This document shows, one piece after another, positions 12,401 to 23,955 of a stretch of 64,000 bases of DNA (position 1 is its first letter; every line of letters begins with the position of its first letter). Position numbers and translations under genes: made by a program. The notes beneath the pieces are model-generated. The model saw only the letters and a list, made by a program, of their open reading frames with translations. It was not told the DNA's origin and did not search any database. Source of the stretch: Colius striatus (taxonomy: Eukaryota > Chordata > Aves > Coliiformes > Coliidae); assembly GCF_028858725.1 (NCBI RefSeq), contig NC_084768.1, positions 4,323,853 through 4,387,852 of the forward strand. Direction: 5' to 3'.

Positions 12401-13624
12401 TTGGTCTCTGCCTTTTGAACGTTTCTGCTAACATTTCAGATTTGAGGTTTAATCTTTTGCAGCTTTATTAGGAAGAAATTAGCTTCCACAAGAACTGAGC
12501 CGTGGCAAATGGGTATTTGGATCTTATCCTAATTCAGAACAGTGCTGTTGTGGCTGGTGCTTTGGGTGTCGTTAATACACCCGGCACAGCCTGGTTCACG
12601 AGAGCAGCCTCTTGCTGCACAAGATGGATCAGCTGCAGGGAGTGCAGACAGAACAGGCTGGTGGTTCTGCTCATTCTATACTCTATTTTTATTGCAAACG
12701 TTCTAATACCCCAAACAAACACTGCTTCCTGCTCTCCCACAACGTGCAGCAGCTCCCTGCATCTTTCTCTGCTGTCCTTGGCCACGTCAGCCCAGGCCCT
12801 CTCCATGCATGGCTCCCGGCGCTTCTGGGTGCTCTGTGGTCCTTATTCCCTGCTCCCAGCTGGGATTCCTTGACTCTGCCAGCTCTAGTGGGATGCTGGT
12901 ACTTTTTATCCCACTGGCAGGACAGTGTTTGGCCATGTTGTAGCACACACTGCTTGTTCCCTCTTGTCCAGCTGAGGGCTGTTGCCTCTATCTTGGTTGG
13001 TTTTGGCTTTGCTGTTCCCAATTCACTTGCACAGAAATGATGTCGTGTCGTCTTAAGTCACGGGGGAAGAGGTAAAGTAACAAAAGCCCAAAACTGGGAC
13101 CCAGATTAAACCCATGCTCCTCCTGTGTTGATTCCCCACTTACAATTAAGCTGCTTTTCTCAACTTTTCTCTTGTGAGTTTCAAGGCTGTTGACTGTCAT
13201 ACACCCATTTATACCATTTCAGCTCCCCTGTCAGAAGCTGTGCAGCGGTGAATCTGATGCCTGCTGAATTAGATTGCTTTACCACTGGTACTGTTATACC
13301 TGTAATCCCATCAGAAGAAATTTGTGAGGCTAGTTTGACACTGTATTTTGTTGTACATGCATAAATTTTGTTAAGCTGCTGTAATTCTTTATAAGTAATG
13401 TTGTGTATTGCTTATTCTGTTGCATGTGGAGGCTCAGCATCAGGCTGGCAGGCCTGTGACTATCCAGATTATCCCATTTTCCCTACTAATCATGTGGTAC
13501 AGCTGCCTGGTCCACTGGAATTCTCCTTGCCAAGGGTGTGCAATCTGGCACAAAAGAGGTTATTGTAATTATACCTGTGAGCAACTTATTGACAGTCTCA
13601 GAACACAAATCAAAGGCTCCAGAC
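12401..13624. other. Unique DNA with overlapping open frames, no gene recognised
   Basis: Around 12,502-13,040 several frames are open on both strands (up to 142 codons, plus, 12,612-13,040). The translations do not match a family I know and lack consistent splice boundaries, so I do not call a gene. Confidence 0.45.
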
Positions 13625-13759
13625 ACACAAAGACAAAATCTCTGAAGAGAGATTGCAAGAACCACCAAGATAGTACAGACCAACCTCCTCTGCACATTTC
13701 TGCTTTATACCAAGCCATCGCTTCTAAGAGCAATGTCTTCAGAGATTTTGTCTTTGTGT
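13625..13759. repeat. Inverted repeat, 24-bp perfect arms
   Basis: The left arm 13625-13648 (acacaaagacaaaatctctg plus aaga) is the exact reverse complement of the right arm 13736-13759. They are separated by 87 bases. Pairing continues imperfectly inward (an attgc segment at about 13651-13656 can pair with gcaat at 13730-13734). A transcript of either strand could form a long-stemmed hairpin. It could be a fold-back element remnant, a hairpin RNA locus or chance. Confidence 0.85.
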
Positions 13760-13960
13760 CTTTTAGGGTTCCTAGAGCAGCCTAGAGAGCCATCAAAATA
13801 TTCACTGCTCCAAGAGGTGATCAATGTATTTTACATTCACATTTCTTCCTAAAGTATTGGCAGCCATTTCGCCTGAGCACTGTGGGATCCTATTTGGGAA
13901 GCAAGCTTCATCCTGCCACGTGTGGAAAACTGCACTTCCCTTCTGTGTGGTGGCAGCTGT

Positions 13961-15413
13961 GGCCAGCCCTGCTGCAAAGCAGCAAAGCAGCCCAACCTGG
14001 GCAGTGCTGAGCCTCACATCCTATGGCCAGCCTTGCTGCAACCCGTGTGGTGCTGAGCCTCACATCCTATGGCCAGCCTTGCTGCAAAGCAGCCCAACCT
14101 GGGCAGTGCTGAGCCTCACATCCTATAGTCAGCCCTGCTGCAAAGCAGCCCAACCTGGGCAGTGCTGAGCCTCACATCCTATAGTCAGCCCTGCTGCAAA
14201 GCAGCCCAACCTGGGCAGTGCTGAGCCTCACATCCTATGGCCAGCCTTGCTGCAAAGCAGCCCAACCTGGGCAGTGCTGAGCCTCACATCCTATAGTCAG
14301 CCCTGCTGCAAAGCAGCCCAACCTGGGCAGTGCTGAGCCTCACATCCTATGGCCAGCCTTGCTGCAAAGCAGCCCAACCTGGGCAGTGCTGAGCCTCACA
14401 TCCTATGGCCAGCCTTGCTGCAAAGCAGCCCAACCTGTGCAGTGCTGAGCCTCACATCCTATAGTCAGCCCTGCTGCAAAGCAGCCCAACCTGGGCAGTG
14501 CTGAGCCTCACATCCTATGGCCAGCCTTGCTGCAAAGCAGCCCAACCTGTGCAGTGCTGAGCCTCACATCCTATAGTCAGCCCTGCTGCAAAGCAGCCCA
14601 ACCTGTGCAGTGCTGAGCCTCACATCCTATGGCCAGCCCTGCTGCAAAGCAGCCCAACCTGTGCAGTGCTGAGCCTCACATCCTATAGTCAGCCCTGCTG
14701 CAAAGCAGCCCAACCTGTGCAGTGCTGAGCCTCACATCCTATGGCCAGCCTTGCTGCAAAGCAGCCCAACCTGGGCAGTGCTGAGCCTCACATCCTATAG
14801 TCAGCCCTGCTGCAAAGCAGCCCAACTTGGGCAGTGCTGAGCCTCACATCCTATGGCCAGTCCTGCTGCAAAGCAGCCCAACCTGGGCAGTGCTGAGCCT
14901 CACATCCTATGGCCAGCCTTGCTGCAAAGCAGCCCAACCTGGGCAGTGCTGAGCCTCACATCCTATAGTCAGCCCTGCTGCAAAGCAGCCCAACTTGGGC
15001 AGTGCTGAGCCTCACATCCTATGGCCAGTCCTGCTGCAAAGCAGCCCAACCTGGGCAGTGCTGAGCCTCACATCCTATAGTCAGCCCTGCTGCAAAGCAG
15101 CCCAACCTGTGCAGTGCTGAGCCTCACATCCTATGGCCAGCCCTGCTGCAAACCAGCCCAACCTGGGCAGTGCTGAGCCTCACATCCTATGGCCAGCCTT
15201 GCTGCAAAGCAGCCCAACCTGGGCAGTGCTGAGCCTCACATCCTATAGTCAGCCCTGCTGCAAAGCAGCCCAACCTGTGCAGTGCTGAGCCTCACATCCT
15301 ATAGTCAGCCCTGCTGCAAAGCAGCCCAACCTGTGCAGTGCTGAGCCTCACATCCTATGGCCAGCCCTGCTGCAAACCAGCCCAACCTGGGCAGCGCTGA
15401 GCCTCACATCCTC
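13961..15413. repeat. Minisatellite, about 26 copies of a 56-bp unit
   Basis: A consensus unit of 56 bases (landmarks: gctgcaaagcagcccaacct, gggcagtgctgagcctcaca, tcctatgg) repeats head to tail about 26 times. Unit variants alternate: TATGG-CCAGCCTT and TATAG-TCAGCCCT forms, a TATGG-CCAGTCCT hybrid, and GGGCAG versus GTGCAG. The first unit has an 8-base internal duplication and the second is shortened by a deletion. Variant order repeats in blocks (see findings), which shows multi-unit duplication. Any reading frame across it is incidental. Confidence 0.97.
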
Positions 15414-18400
15414 AGGGTGGTTTAACACACCTCACATCACTTGCTTGTAGAAGTAAGAGGGGCCAATATCTCATGGTAACATAGCGTTATGTACAAGATT
15501 AGACAGGCAATGCCATTGTGTTTGCTTGTTTACAAGACAAGCAATTCATCAAACCTCAGCAGTAAGGGAAGGAGTAACAGCTACTGAGCTGCCACTTGAT
15601 CCTTAATATTTTTGGTTGGTAATTTATTTGTCAGGAAAATATAACAGTAAAAGACATTTTCCTCTGAATATGAACTACTGTGTAATGAAATGGTTTGGGG
15701 CTGATTGTATACACTTGTACTGTAGGGAAATTCATAGTTTCTCAGCTGAGTATGGCTCTCTTATCTATTGAGCCCTTGCCAGATTTGCAAAATAAGAAAA
15801 TCTATTTTAAGAAAGGCAGAGATATCCTTACTGTCATCCAGGGACTGTGGAAATGTCTCCCACCAGATGTCAGAGCGTGCTGAGGTGTTCTTCATACACC
15901 TGGGCAAAATTTTCTGCCTTTCTTCAGATGGATGGTGAATCTCAGAAGGAAGATGATGTTAAAGCTGGTGCTCTAGCTTGGTGCACTGGAATGATTTCAT
16001 TTCAGACTCCTCTTATGCCAACTGCTCTTGTTCAAAAAAGCCTTTCAGGGAGTTGGGGACCATTGTAGCAAAGAACTGTGTTATGAGGGAATGCATCTGA
16101 AATAGAAGCTCAGCAAAGCTGTCCTGTACCTCCTCTGAGATGGGTGGCAGGAATCTCCCAGCCCTGTGGCTGTATCAGGGGCTCAGAAGATGCAGAGGCA
16201 TGGAGGCCCTTCTGTTCCCAGTGGTGGAGAAAGCTTTGTAGCTGCTTTGTCATTACGTGTCAGTAGAGCCTTCCATTTGGGTACAGACATCATTGGGTCT
16301 GAGTGCTGCAACGTGACTTGTTTTGAGTAGCACTGAGAAGGGCTGGGGGTGGCTCTGGGCTCTGTGGGCTGGTGGCTCATAACATGTTGCCTCTTGGCTG
16401 CAGCCTCACGATGGAAAGACTTGCAGTGCTGTCCCTTCTGCTCTCAATTCACCAAAGACCATGAGTGTCATCATACAGGCTTGATAAATGGGATGCCTCC
16501 AAGATAGGGATGTTTCTCATCAGACTTTTAGTGAAGTCACTGCCAATCATCACAATGATGTCTTTGAAGGGCTTAAGATTAGAAGTTTATTAAACTGTGT
16601 GTTTGGGGTGACTTCTCATGGCATATTTCTGTAGTGCTCTGAGAGTGTGGCAGTGCTGAGGAGAGCAAGAACACTGTTTAAGCTACAGACAAGTTTGCTA
16701 ATTAAAGACTATGATGGGAATGTAATCTCAGAGGAGCTCCAGGGAAAGGGAAACATGTTCTTTTTACCTTTGTAACTGTGCATCCGAGAACAAGAGATGG
16801 GAGGAAGAAACTCGATCTCAGACTGCACATCAGAGCGAATGAAACGAATGTTTGGGAATTAACTGGAATAATTGAGGACAAATGTATTTGTTAAATACAA
16901 CTTATATTGGAATTTCATCTGTCTCTTTTCATTTGAGGTAACTTACACCTATGGTAATCACCATCATTTTACTAATGGTCTGTGTCCATCTCCTCCTGCC
17001 TCAGTGTGTGCTCATAAGGCCTGTGCTCAACACCACTCCACTGTGTGCCAGGAGGAGGAGGGCAGGTCTTCATCACACCTGTAGCTTCAGCATTTTGATC
17101 TCTTCTCAGGAGTGCTGGTTCCTCAGGAACAGATCAAACTGCTCTGGCTTTGTTCCTGGATCGCAGCCTGTTTGTTTTTCCACCAGACTGAGGATGAGCC
17201 ACCAACCTCAGGGGTCCTGCCATGGCCAGGGAACACAACTCACAGCAAATGATCTGCTGTTGGGAATGTAGTGTAGGCATGTCTCCATGCTACAGAGAGA
17301 ACATGAGGAGGCACGAGGAGAGGGTGGATCTGAGGCTGCTTGGGTGGCTCCAGGCTGGCCGCTGTGCCAGACAGGCGCAGGTAGGCACAGCCCTGGCAGC
17401 GGTGGGGCAGTGGGCAGTGCCGGGCAGCCTGCAGCCACGGTGCTCTCCAGCAAACTGAGCTGAGACTGCTCCATGGTGGACACTCATCCCTTTCTGAACC
17501 TCTGTTTCATATGCTCTCCTCCTCTTCCAGCAGCAGGAACATCCTTTACAGATGCACCGAGTGTTTAGTTATTGCCAGCAGCCGTGGATGTTAACGTGAG
17601 AAACCATGTGTGGCTGGGAGAGTAAAGCAATTCTTTCTTTTGGATCTGACCCAAAAATTCTCATTGGTGCCTTGTGATTTACATAAGGAGAATGTCAGTA
17701 AATTGGAGCAAAATTGCTTGTGACAGATACACATGCACATCCAGAGCTGTAGTGTGTGTAAAGTTAGGGAGGGCTCTTAGTCTTGAACCGCTGCCACTCA
17801 CCCGTCCTTTAATGGAAGCAAAATGAGTCATTAATATTTAACACTGAGCCCAATCTCTCTTTGACTGACTGGCAGAAAGTTTTCTGAAAAGTTGTGGGGT
17901 TTTTTTCCTTAGTTCCCAGTGGGAGAATATTGGCCAGTGCCTTGGTAACAAAGGAAAAGGATTTGCAGCTTTTCAGCTTTGTGATCTCTTGCTGGGTTGG
18001 AAGGAGAGAGGAGAAAGCAAAGAAAGGCTCGTACAGAATGAACTTGCCATTATTCCATATCAGAGGAGTGACTGAATGGAGCTGATGTGCAGAAGCACTG
18101 ATGCAGACATGCATAGCCTTAGGCAGTGACTAATGTTCAGTTGGTATTTTGCATCAGTGAGTAAAAATGGACCGTGCAGGGTTGATATAATACTTAGTAA
18201 TTTCCTTTGGAGATTTGGAGTACTCTGAAAGTGTTGGGGGTGACTCTGTTTGGTTGAATTGACCACATTGTACACCTCACTCCTGCAAAAGCTCACCTCA
18301 GGTAGCTGGCTGGAAGACAGGCAGTAGGACCTGGCAGTGTCCCTCAGAAGAGGAAAACTGAGGAGATGCTGCAACGTTTCTGAGATCAAATCTCTGTTGG

Positions 18401-18999
18401 TGGCTATGGATCATGACATACATTTAATGCATTTTAGATAGATGACAAGCAAATTGCCTATTGAATGGATCTGGTGTTTCTCACATGGAAAGATCCTTTC
18501 TGCTGTTAATTAAATTAGATTGTCTTACCATAATTTTCCCAGTCTTTCTGTATGCAAATAAGCAGAGACTCAGTAGTTTGAAAGCAGGCAGGAAAAAGCC
18601 ACAGTAGCTTTCAGGAATGCTTTGGGTAATCCATTGCAATGCAGCTCAAAATGTGTTGTAGAGCTTAGGTTGTGGTAGAGTGGTGGATCTCAACACAGGT
18701 AGCCAAATCCCCAGCTGCTACAACCCAGATTAGCTCTGTCCAAGTCAAAGGACTAACCTGACTTACACCAGCTCAAGTTTGACCTTTAATATGAAAGGTT
18801 ACTGCTTCACGTGTCAGACAACTTTTCTTTCCCTGCACTCTGTGAAGTGTAAAACTCCTTTTAGACGTGAGAGCTGTTACCTTTGGGTAACAGCTTTTGA
18901 TCTTTCCCTTGTTATTCTACTTACAATGTGAATTGCTTTAAATATTTACATTGAAATACGTAAATACAAATACCTTCTACATCAGTCTATAAATACAAA
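15414..18999. other. Unique AT-rich DNA, no gene recognised
   Basis: A slightly GC-richer patch at about 17,210-17,460 carries open frames on both strands (up to 91 codons) without a recognisable product. The rest has nothing I can name. Confidence 0.5.
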
Positions 19000-19029
19000 C
19001 ACAGACATCCACAGACAACATAGATTTCC

Positions 19030-19124
19030 AAATAAACATAGATCTAGGAGTATGTAAACGTGAAAACAGACACAAATGTATCAAATGTAAACAGAGACAC
19101 TTAAAGGTGTAAACATGCAAACAT
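19030..19124 (+). promoter_or_regulatory. Cluster of forkhead-like TGTAAACA motifs (putative)
   Basis: Within 95 bases there are four matches to the forkhead core RYAAAYA: AAATAAACA at 19030-19038, TGTAAAC at 19053-19059, TGTAAACA at 19086-19093 and TGTAAACA at 19108-19115, plus a weak ATGCAAACAT near 19116-19125. Such spacing can mark an enhancer bound by FOX factors, but the surrounding DNA is A-rich and could produce such motifs by chance or by decay of a simple repeat. Confidence 0.25.
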
Positions 19125-19650
19125 CAGTGTCAGATTTCCTTACAGTTTGTGGTGTGCTTACTTTGCAAACATTTGCCTGATTTCTGATACTATGATAACA
19201 TAGCTTTTCTCTTGGGCACACTGGAAACATGAGAGGGGAGGGGATGATGGATGATTCACTTGCTCTACTGATTCAATTGCCTGAAGATATGAACTCTTCT
19301 GCAGAGACCACCTCTTCTAGGAGAAGAGGGCAGAGGAATCCATTGCAACAGCACACTCTGCATGTGGCAAAGCCATGGATGGGTGGAAACAGAGCCATTG
19401 CCACTAGAATTAGCCACGCAAAGCCAAATTCCCTCTCTGTCCCAATATGTATTGCTTGATACTTCCCTTGCTGAAGTATTGCAGCATTCCTAGTTGCTGT
19501 GCTGAGATGCCATGGGGTGGTTTGTGCATGTGCCATGTAGCCACTGCTGAGAGGTTTTCTCCTTCCAGAAGGTTTTCATTTTCTAGAGCAAGTGCTGTTG
19601 CCTGTGTGAGGTGTTGCACATGAGAAAGATGTGCATAGCCTTCCTGGCTG

Positions 19651-19863
19651 ATTAGGAAGAACTTCACTGAAAGGGTTATTAGACACTGGCATGGGCTGCC
19701 CAGGGAGGTGGGGGAGTCCCCAGCCCTGGAGGGATCCCAAAGCCGTGGAGCTGAGATGCTGAGGGCTGTGAGTTAGTGGTGGGCTGGGCAGGGGGAGGGG
19801 AGAGCTGGGACTCCAGGAGCTTTTAAATGTCTTTTCCAACCAAAACAGTTCTATGATTCTATG
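19651..19863 (+). mobile_element. CR1 LINE 3' fragment, divergent subfamily
   Basis: The sense ORF2 end is visible as gaagaacttcactgaaagg, then the phrase cactggcatgggctgcccag followed by ggaggtgggggagtcccc. The 3' end is aaatgtcttttccaacc followed by ttctatgattctatg. It lacks the ggtcacctagatcag UTR phrase of the young copies and belongs to another CR1 subfamily. Confidence 0.85.
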
Positions 19864-20205
19864 AAGCCAGTCAGGCACCAAAGCAGCCTGTTGCCAAGTG
19901 CCACATAGACATGCAAAGTGTGGAACAGGTATGTTCATTGGTGATACAAGTCCATAGCAAAAGTGGAATTTGCTCCTGGGTGAATCCAGCAGCCTGCTCC
20001 CATCACTATTGCTCCACCTTCAGCTGAAGGCAAAGGCTGAAAGGGTCAAACCCCGATTCCTTTTCCCTTGAGCCATTCTCCATAGTTGGGCTGTGTCCCA
20101 TGGGCTCAGCCAGCCCGGGGCCAGCGGGGCTCTGAGCAGGACAGGCCACAAGGCACAGCTCTGCCCTGGTGCACAAAGGGCAGCCTGGGCGTGTTCTCCG
20201 TGGGT

Positions 20206-21183
20206 GTGTGGGGCAGTGTCAGCATGGGGCAGTGTCTGTGTGGGGCAGTCTCAGTGTCTACACGGGGCAGTGTCTGCATGGGGTAATGCCAGTGTGGGGC
20301 AGTGTTTGAATGGGGTAATGCCAATGTGGGGCAGTGTCAGTGTGGGGCAGTGTCTGCATGGGGTAATGCCAGTGTGGGGCAGTGTCAGTGTGGGGCAGTG
20401 TCTGCATGGGGTAATGCCAGTGTGGGGCAGTGTCAGTGTGGGGCAGTGTCTGAATGGGGTAATGCCAGTATGGAGCAGTGTCTGCATGGGGTAATGCCAG
20501 TGTGGGGCAGTGTCAGTGTGGGGCAGTGTCTGCATGGGGTAATGCCAGTATGGAGCAGTGTCTGCATGGGGTAATGCCAGTGTGGGGCAGTGTCTGCATG
20601 GGGTAATGCCAGTGTGGGGCAGTGTCAGTGTGGGGCAGTGTCTGCATGGGGTAATGCCAGTATGGGGCAGTGTCTGCATGGGGTAATGCCAGTGTAGGGC
20701 AGTGTCAGTGTGGGGCAGTGTCTGCATGGGGTAATGGCAGTATGGGGCAGTGTCAGTGTGGGGCAGTGTCTGCATGGGGTAATGCCAGTGTGGGGCAGTG
20801 TCAGTGTGGGGCAGTATCTGCATGGGGTAATGCCAGTGTGGGGCAGTGTCAGTGTGGGGCAGTGTCTGCATGGGGTAATGCCAGTATGGGGCAGTGTCAG
20901 TGTGGGGCAGTGTCTGCATGGGGCAATGCCAGTGTGGGGCAGTGTCAGTGTGGGGCAGTGTCTGCATGGGGTAATGCCAGTATGGGGCAGTGTCTGCATG
21001 GGGTAATGCCAGTGTGGGGCAGTGTCAGTGTGGGGCAGTGTCTGCATGGGGTAATGCCAGTGTGGGGCAGTGTCAGTGTGGGGCAGTGTCTGCATGGGGT
21101 AATGCCAGTATGGGGCAGTGTCTGCATGGGGTAATGCCAGTATGGGGCAGTGTCTGCGTGGGGCAGTGTCAGTGTGGGGCAGC
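20206..21183. repeat. Minisatellite with 16-bp unit in 32/48-bp higher-order repeats
   Basis: The base unit is 16 bases (gtgtcagtgtggggca and variants gtgtctgcatggggta, atgccagtgtggggca). These three variants are arranged mostly as a 48-base period, sometimes as a 32-base period lacking the third variant, over about 980 bases. Because 48 is divisible by three, several frames on both strands stay open, up to 238 codons on the minus strand with a TLPHTDTAPHWHY-like period. I regard these frames as by-products, not genes. The plus strand places a GGGG tract about every 16 bases. Confidence 0.97.
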
Positions 21184-21354
21184 AGTGCTGGGAGGCATTG
21201 GCTGGGGCAGTGCCAGCGCTGCTGCCTGTTCCCCCCGGCAGAGCCAGCAGAGCGACGCACATCTCCAGACGCTCAACCAGATGCTTTGGCCATGAGATTG
21301 TGTTTCCTCTCCTAATCTGATTTCAGCCATTCAGGTGTGTTTTGCTTCAATAAA
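21184..21354 (+). other. Possible terminal exon with acceptor and polyadenylation signal (unproven)
   Basis: Next to the minisatellite, a pyrimidine run and acceptor (gcctgttccccccggcag, ending at about 21,241) precede a short segment whose one frame reads SQQSDAHLQTLNQMLWP and stops at 21,295. An AATAAA signal follows at 21,349-21,354. This is what the last exon of a plus-strand transcript could look like, coding or not. No upstream exon could be paired with it and I do not recognise the peptide, so chance is a real alternative. Confidence 0.2.
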
Positions 21355-21824
21355 TAACCTCTTTATATAAAAGAATTGCTGTTTTGTCATTGTGCCAGAG
21401 ATGAGAAAGGCCAGAAGATAATTATACAGATTAAACCCAAGGCAGAAGCCAGAGCAGCCTGTGAGGCTGTCTGCAGCTCAGCCTGCTCAACAAGAGCTTG
21501 CTTCTGATAAAAAGGAATCCATGGACAGATTATTTTAGTCACATACAGCTGTGTGCTACAAATTAATGATGTTCTTGTGGTCTCTGATCATCTGACGTGA
21601 GCAGATCAGCTGTAAGTGAACGCACCCAAGCTGTCAGGGCCACTGCACTGGTGGTGGGAAGGTTGGAGGGGGGAGCTAGTGGAATGCTCTCTTGTACAAG
21701 TTGTCCTCTGTGATGTCTGACTTCTGTCACAATGCAGTGCCGAAGCAGCAGTGTAGCAATAGTGTAACAATCCCCTTCCTCTTCTGGTCTGACCAAGTTG
21801 GTGAGGGAAGCCTGCAGTCAGCTA

Positions 21825-21844
21825 ACACACACACACACACACAC
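21825..21844. repeat. (AC)10 microsatellite
   Basis: Ten uninterrupted AC dinucleotides. A repeat of this length is often polymorphic. Confidence 0.95.
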
Positions 21845-23887
21845 TGAAAGCACTGGAGTCTCAGCAAATACATTCCCATAGTGCATATAAACAGGAGGCT
21901 GCTCTGCTGCTGGACACTGTGTGTTGCTGCATTTACCCTGGAGTGAAGGCAGGAGGGGGCATGGGCGTTTCTGGCAAAGACAGTATCAGAATCAAACTGT
22001 AAAGGGCAAAACTGGAAGAATAAACCCATCCTTGGTTGGCTTCCAGCACAGATACCCACTGGGCTTGTCTGAATGTGTGAATGTGGCTGTCTGGATGTGT
22101 GTGCCTGTATGGCTATTTTTCTTTTAAATTGCTGTTACATTTTGAGGAGAGAAAGAGCATCTGGTGCATCAGAAGGACACTGCTATATGAAGCTGTAGTG
22201 CTGTAGGCAGTGAGTCGAGTCCCTTGCTGTGGGAGTCCACAGATTGTCCCTCCCCTGGTTGAGAATCCTGTGTTGCAGATCCACCTTTGCATCTTGCTAC
22301 CAGACAGGGCTGATAGGCCAGCCCTGGACTAGTACCACAAATTCCAGAGCTTCTCACTGGGAAGTCACAGGTGGGCTGAGAAATAGCTTTTTCAAAGGAA
22401 AACACAGTTGAGTACTTGTTTTTCTAGGCACTAGTATATGAAATTTAGGATTAAAGTGGAAATCTAGTGGTTTTGTGCAGCTAAAGTGTGGTTGGTGAAT
22501 AACTCCCATTGAAGTTAATTACCCTCATTATTGGAGTGCACAGGAAAGCCAGATTTTATTAGACATATTTTTCTTAGATGTTTTTTTCTCTTCTTTCTGA
22601 AGCCTAAGCTGGGAGTTTTAGCTCTACACAGAAGTGGTTTCATAAGGCTTCATTAGCACATTGGAGGGCTCAGTGGCAGCACTCTTGAACTTAAGAGTGA
22701 TGTATTGCCTATGTCAGCATGAACATCTGTACAATGGGGGAAAAAAATGTGTGCACTTTGGAAATGGAAACTAATGAAGTGAAATTGCCAAGATGAACCA
22801 TGAGTGATTGCAGGGACAGGCGCATCAGTCTGTGCAGTGAGGAATGGCTCCTGCAGGGCCACGGCGAGGAGGTGGCAGCGGCTGCTCGCTGCAGCCCCAC
22901 TGCAGGCTGCAGAGCTGCCGAGCTCTGCTCTGGGAACAAGGTTGCAGTGCAGGAAGCAAGCGAGCTGGGCATAACAGAGGTGCATGTTCTTTGCTTTCTG
23001 GCAAGAAAGAAGGAGGGAAAAAATAAGAGACTGTGAAAAAAAGAGAGAGAAGGAGTAACTGTAGTCGCAATTCCAGGTCTGTGCTTTCCCCTTCAGTGAG
23101 ATTTGGACAGTTACAGTTTTCTGCTGAAAATCCATTGATGGTTTTCTCTTTGGAAGGTTTTTCAGTTAAGTTACTTAACATAGAATAAGCTCCTGACTGT
23201 GTCTTGAGGTGAAGATAAAGAGAAATGGAGCATGCTGATATGCCAGTGTAAAATAACTAAAGTACCAATACTCCAATGATTGGGGATTCCTTTGGCAACT
23301 CGGTGAGCAACCCAGAGTTAATTCTTGGGTTTCTAAGGTAAGCATGGCTTGCATAGTCTTAATTGCTGCTAAGATGGTAAGTCTGGAACCTGAGAATTCC
23401 TCTGTGGCCCTTTCTTGTTAATGCAGTCAATACAGTAGTAGGCAGCATTTCTTCTAGGGGGCTGCCAGGTGTTTATCTGCAGTTTCCCTGTGTATTTCCA
23501 TGAGCTTCAGAGGAACTTACATTAGAGTGCCAAACCCATCCTTGTCATCTGTTCCTTTCACCTTCTGATCTTTTGCTTTTTGTAATCTTTTTTCTTTAGG
23601 ATTTAAAAAGTGTGCTGCTTTGCAGTGTGTACCCACAACACACACACCCCTTGTTGCAGCAACTGGAAGCTTAATTTGCATTACTTTCAAATGCAAGAAA
23701 CGTGGCAAGAACTCCCTGAATTTTAATTGTTGTGAATACTCTGAAACACAGAGCTGAAGCCAAATACCAGCTACCAGGTGTGCTTAAAGCTTGAACTTCA
23801 TCTCGTTTGAATGTCTGTTTGATTCACTGCTAAGTAACTGATGTAGCATGAGTGTGTCTGAGAACAGAGTGTGCAGTTCTACATTAC

Positions 23888-23955
23888 ATGGCAGTTGGAT
23901 TAGGTAATCACTGTAAGTTCCTTCCAATGGAAATAGTCTAGTCTGCTGTATTCTG
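23888..23955 (+). mobile_element. Decayed CR1 3' tail (tentative)
   Basis: The string gcagttggattaggtaatca, then ctgtaagttccttccaatgg and a distant ttctg resembles the sense CR1 terminus (gttggactggatgatctc, aggtcccttccaac) with many changes. Too short and decayed to be certain. Confidence 0.4.

Noticed and set aside
12502..13040. Protein gene from overlapping frames of 123 and 142 codons
   Set aside because: Both strands are open at once, no family is recognised and no splice sites support an exon.
13961..15413. CRISPR-like array
   Set aside because: Units are contiguous head-to-tail copies with no unique spacers, in a vertebrate genome. It is a minisatellite.
20251..21260. Long open frames (238, 211, 154 codons) over the second minisatellite as repetitive protein genes
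   Set aside because: They exist on both strands and in several frames only because the 48-base period is divisible by three. There is no non-repetitive coding sequence, promoter or conserved domain attached.
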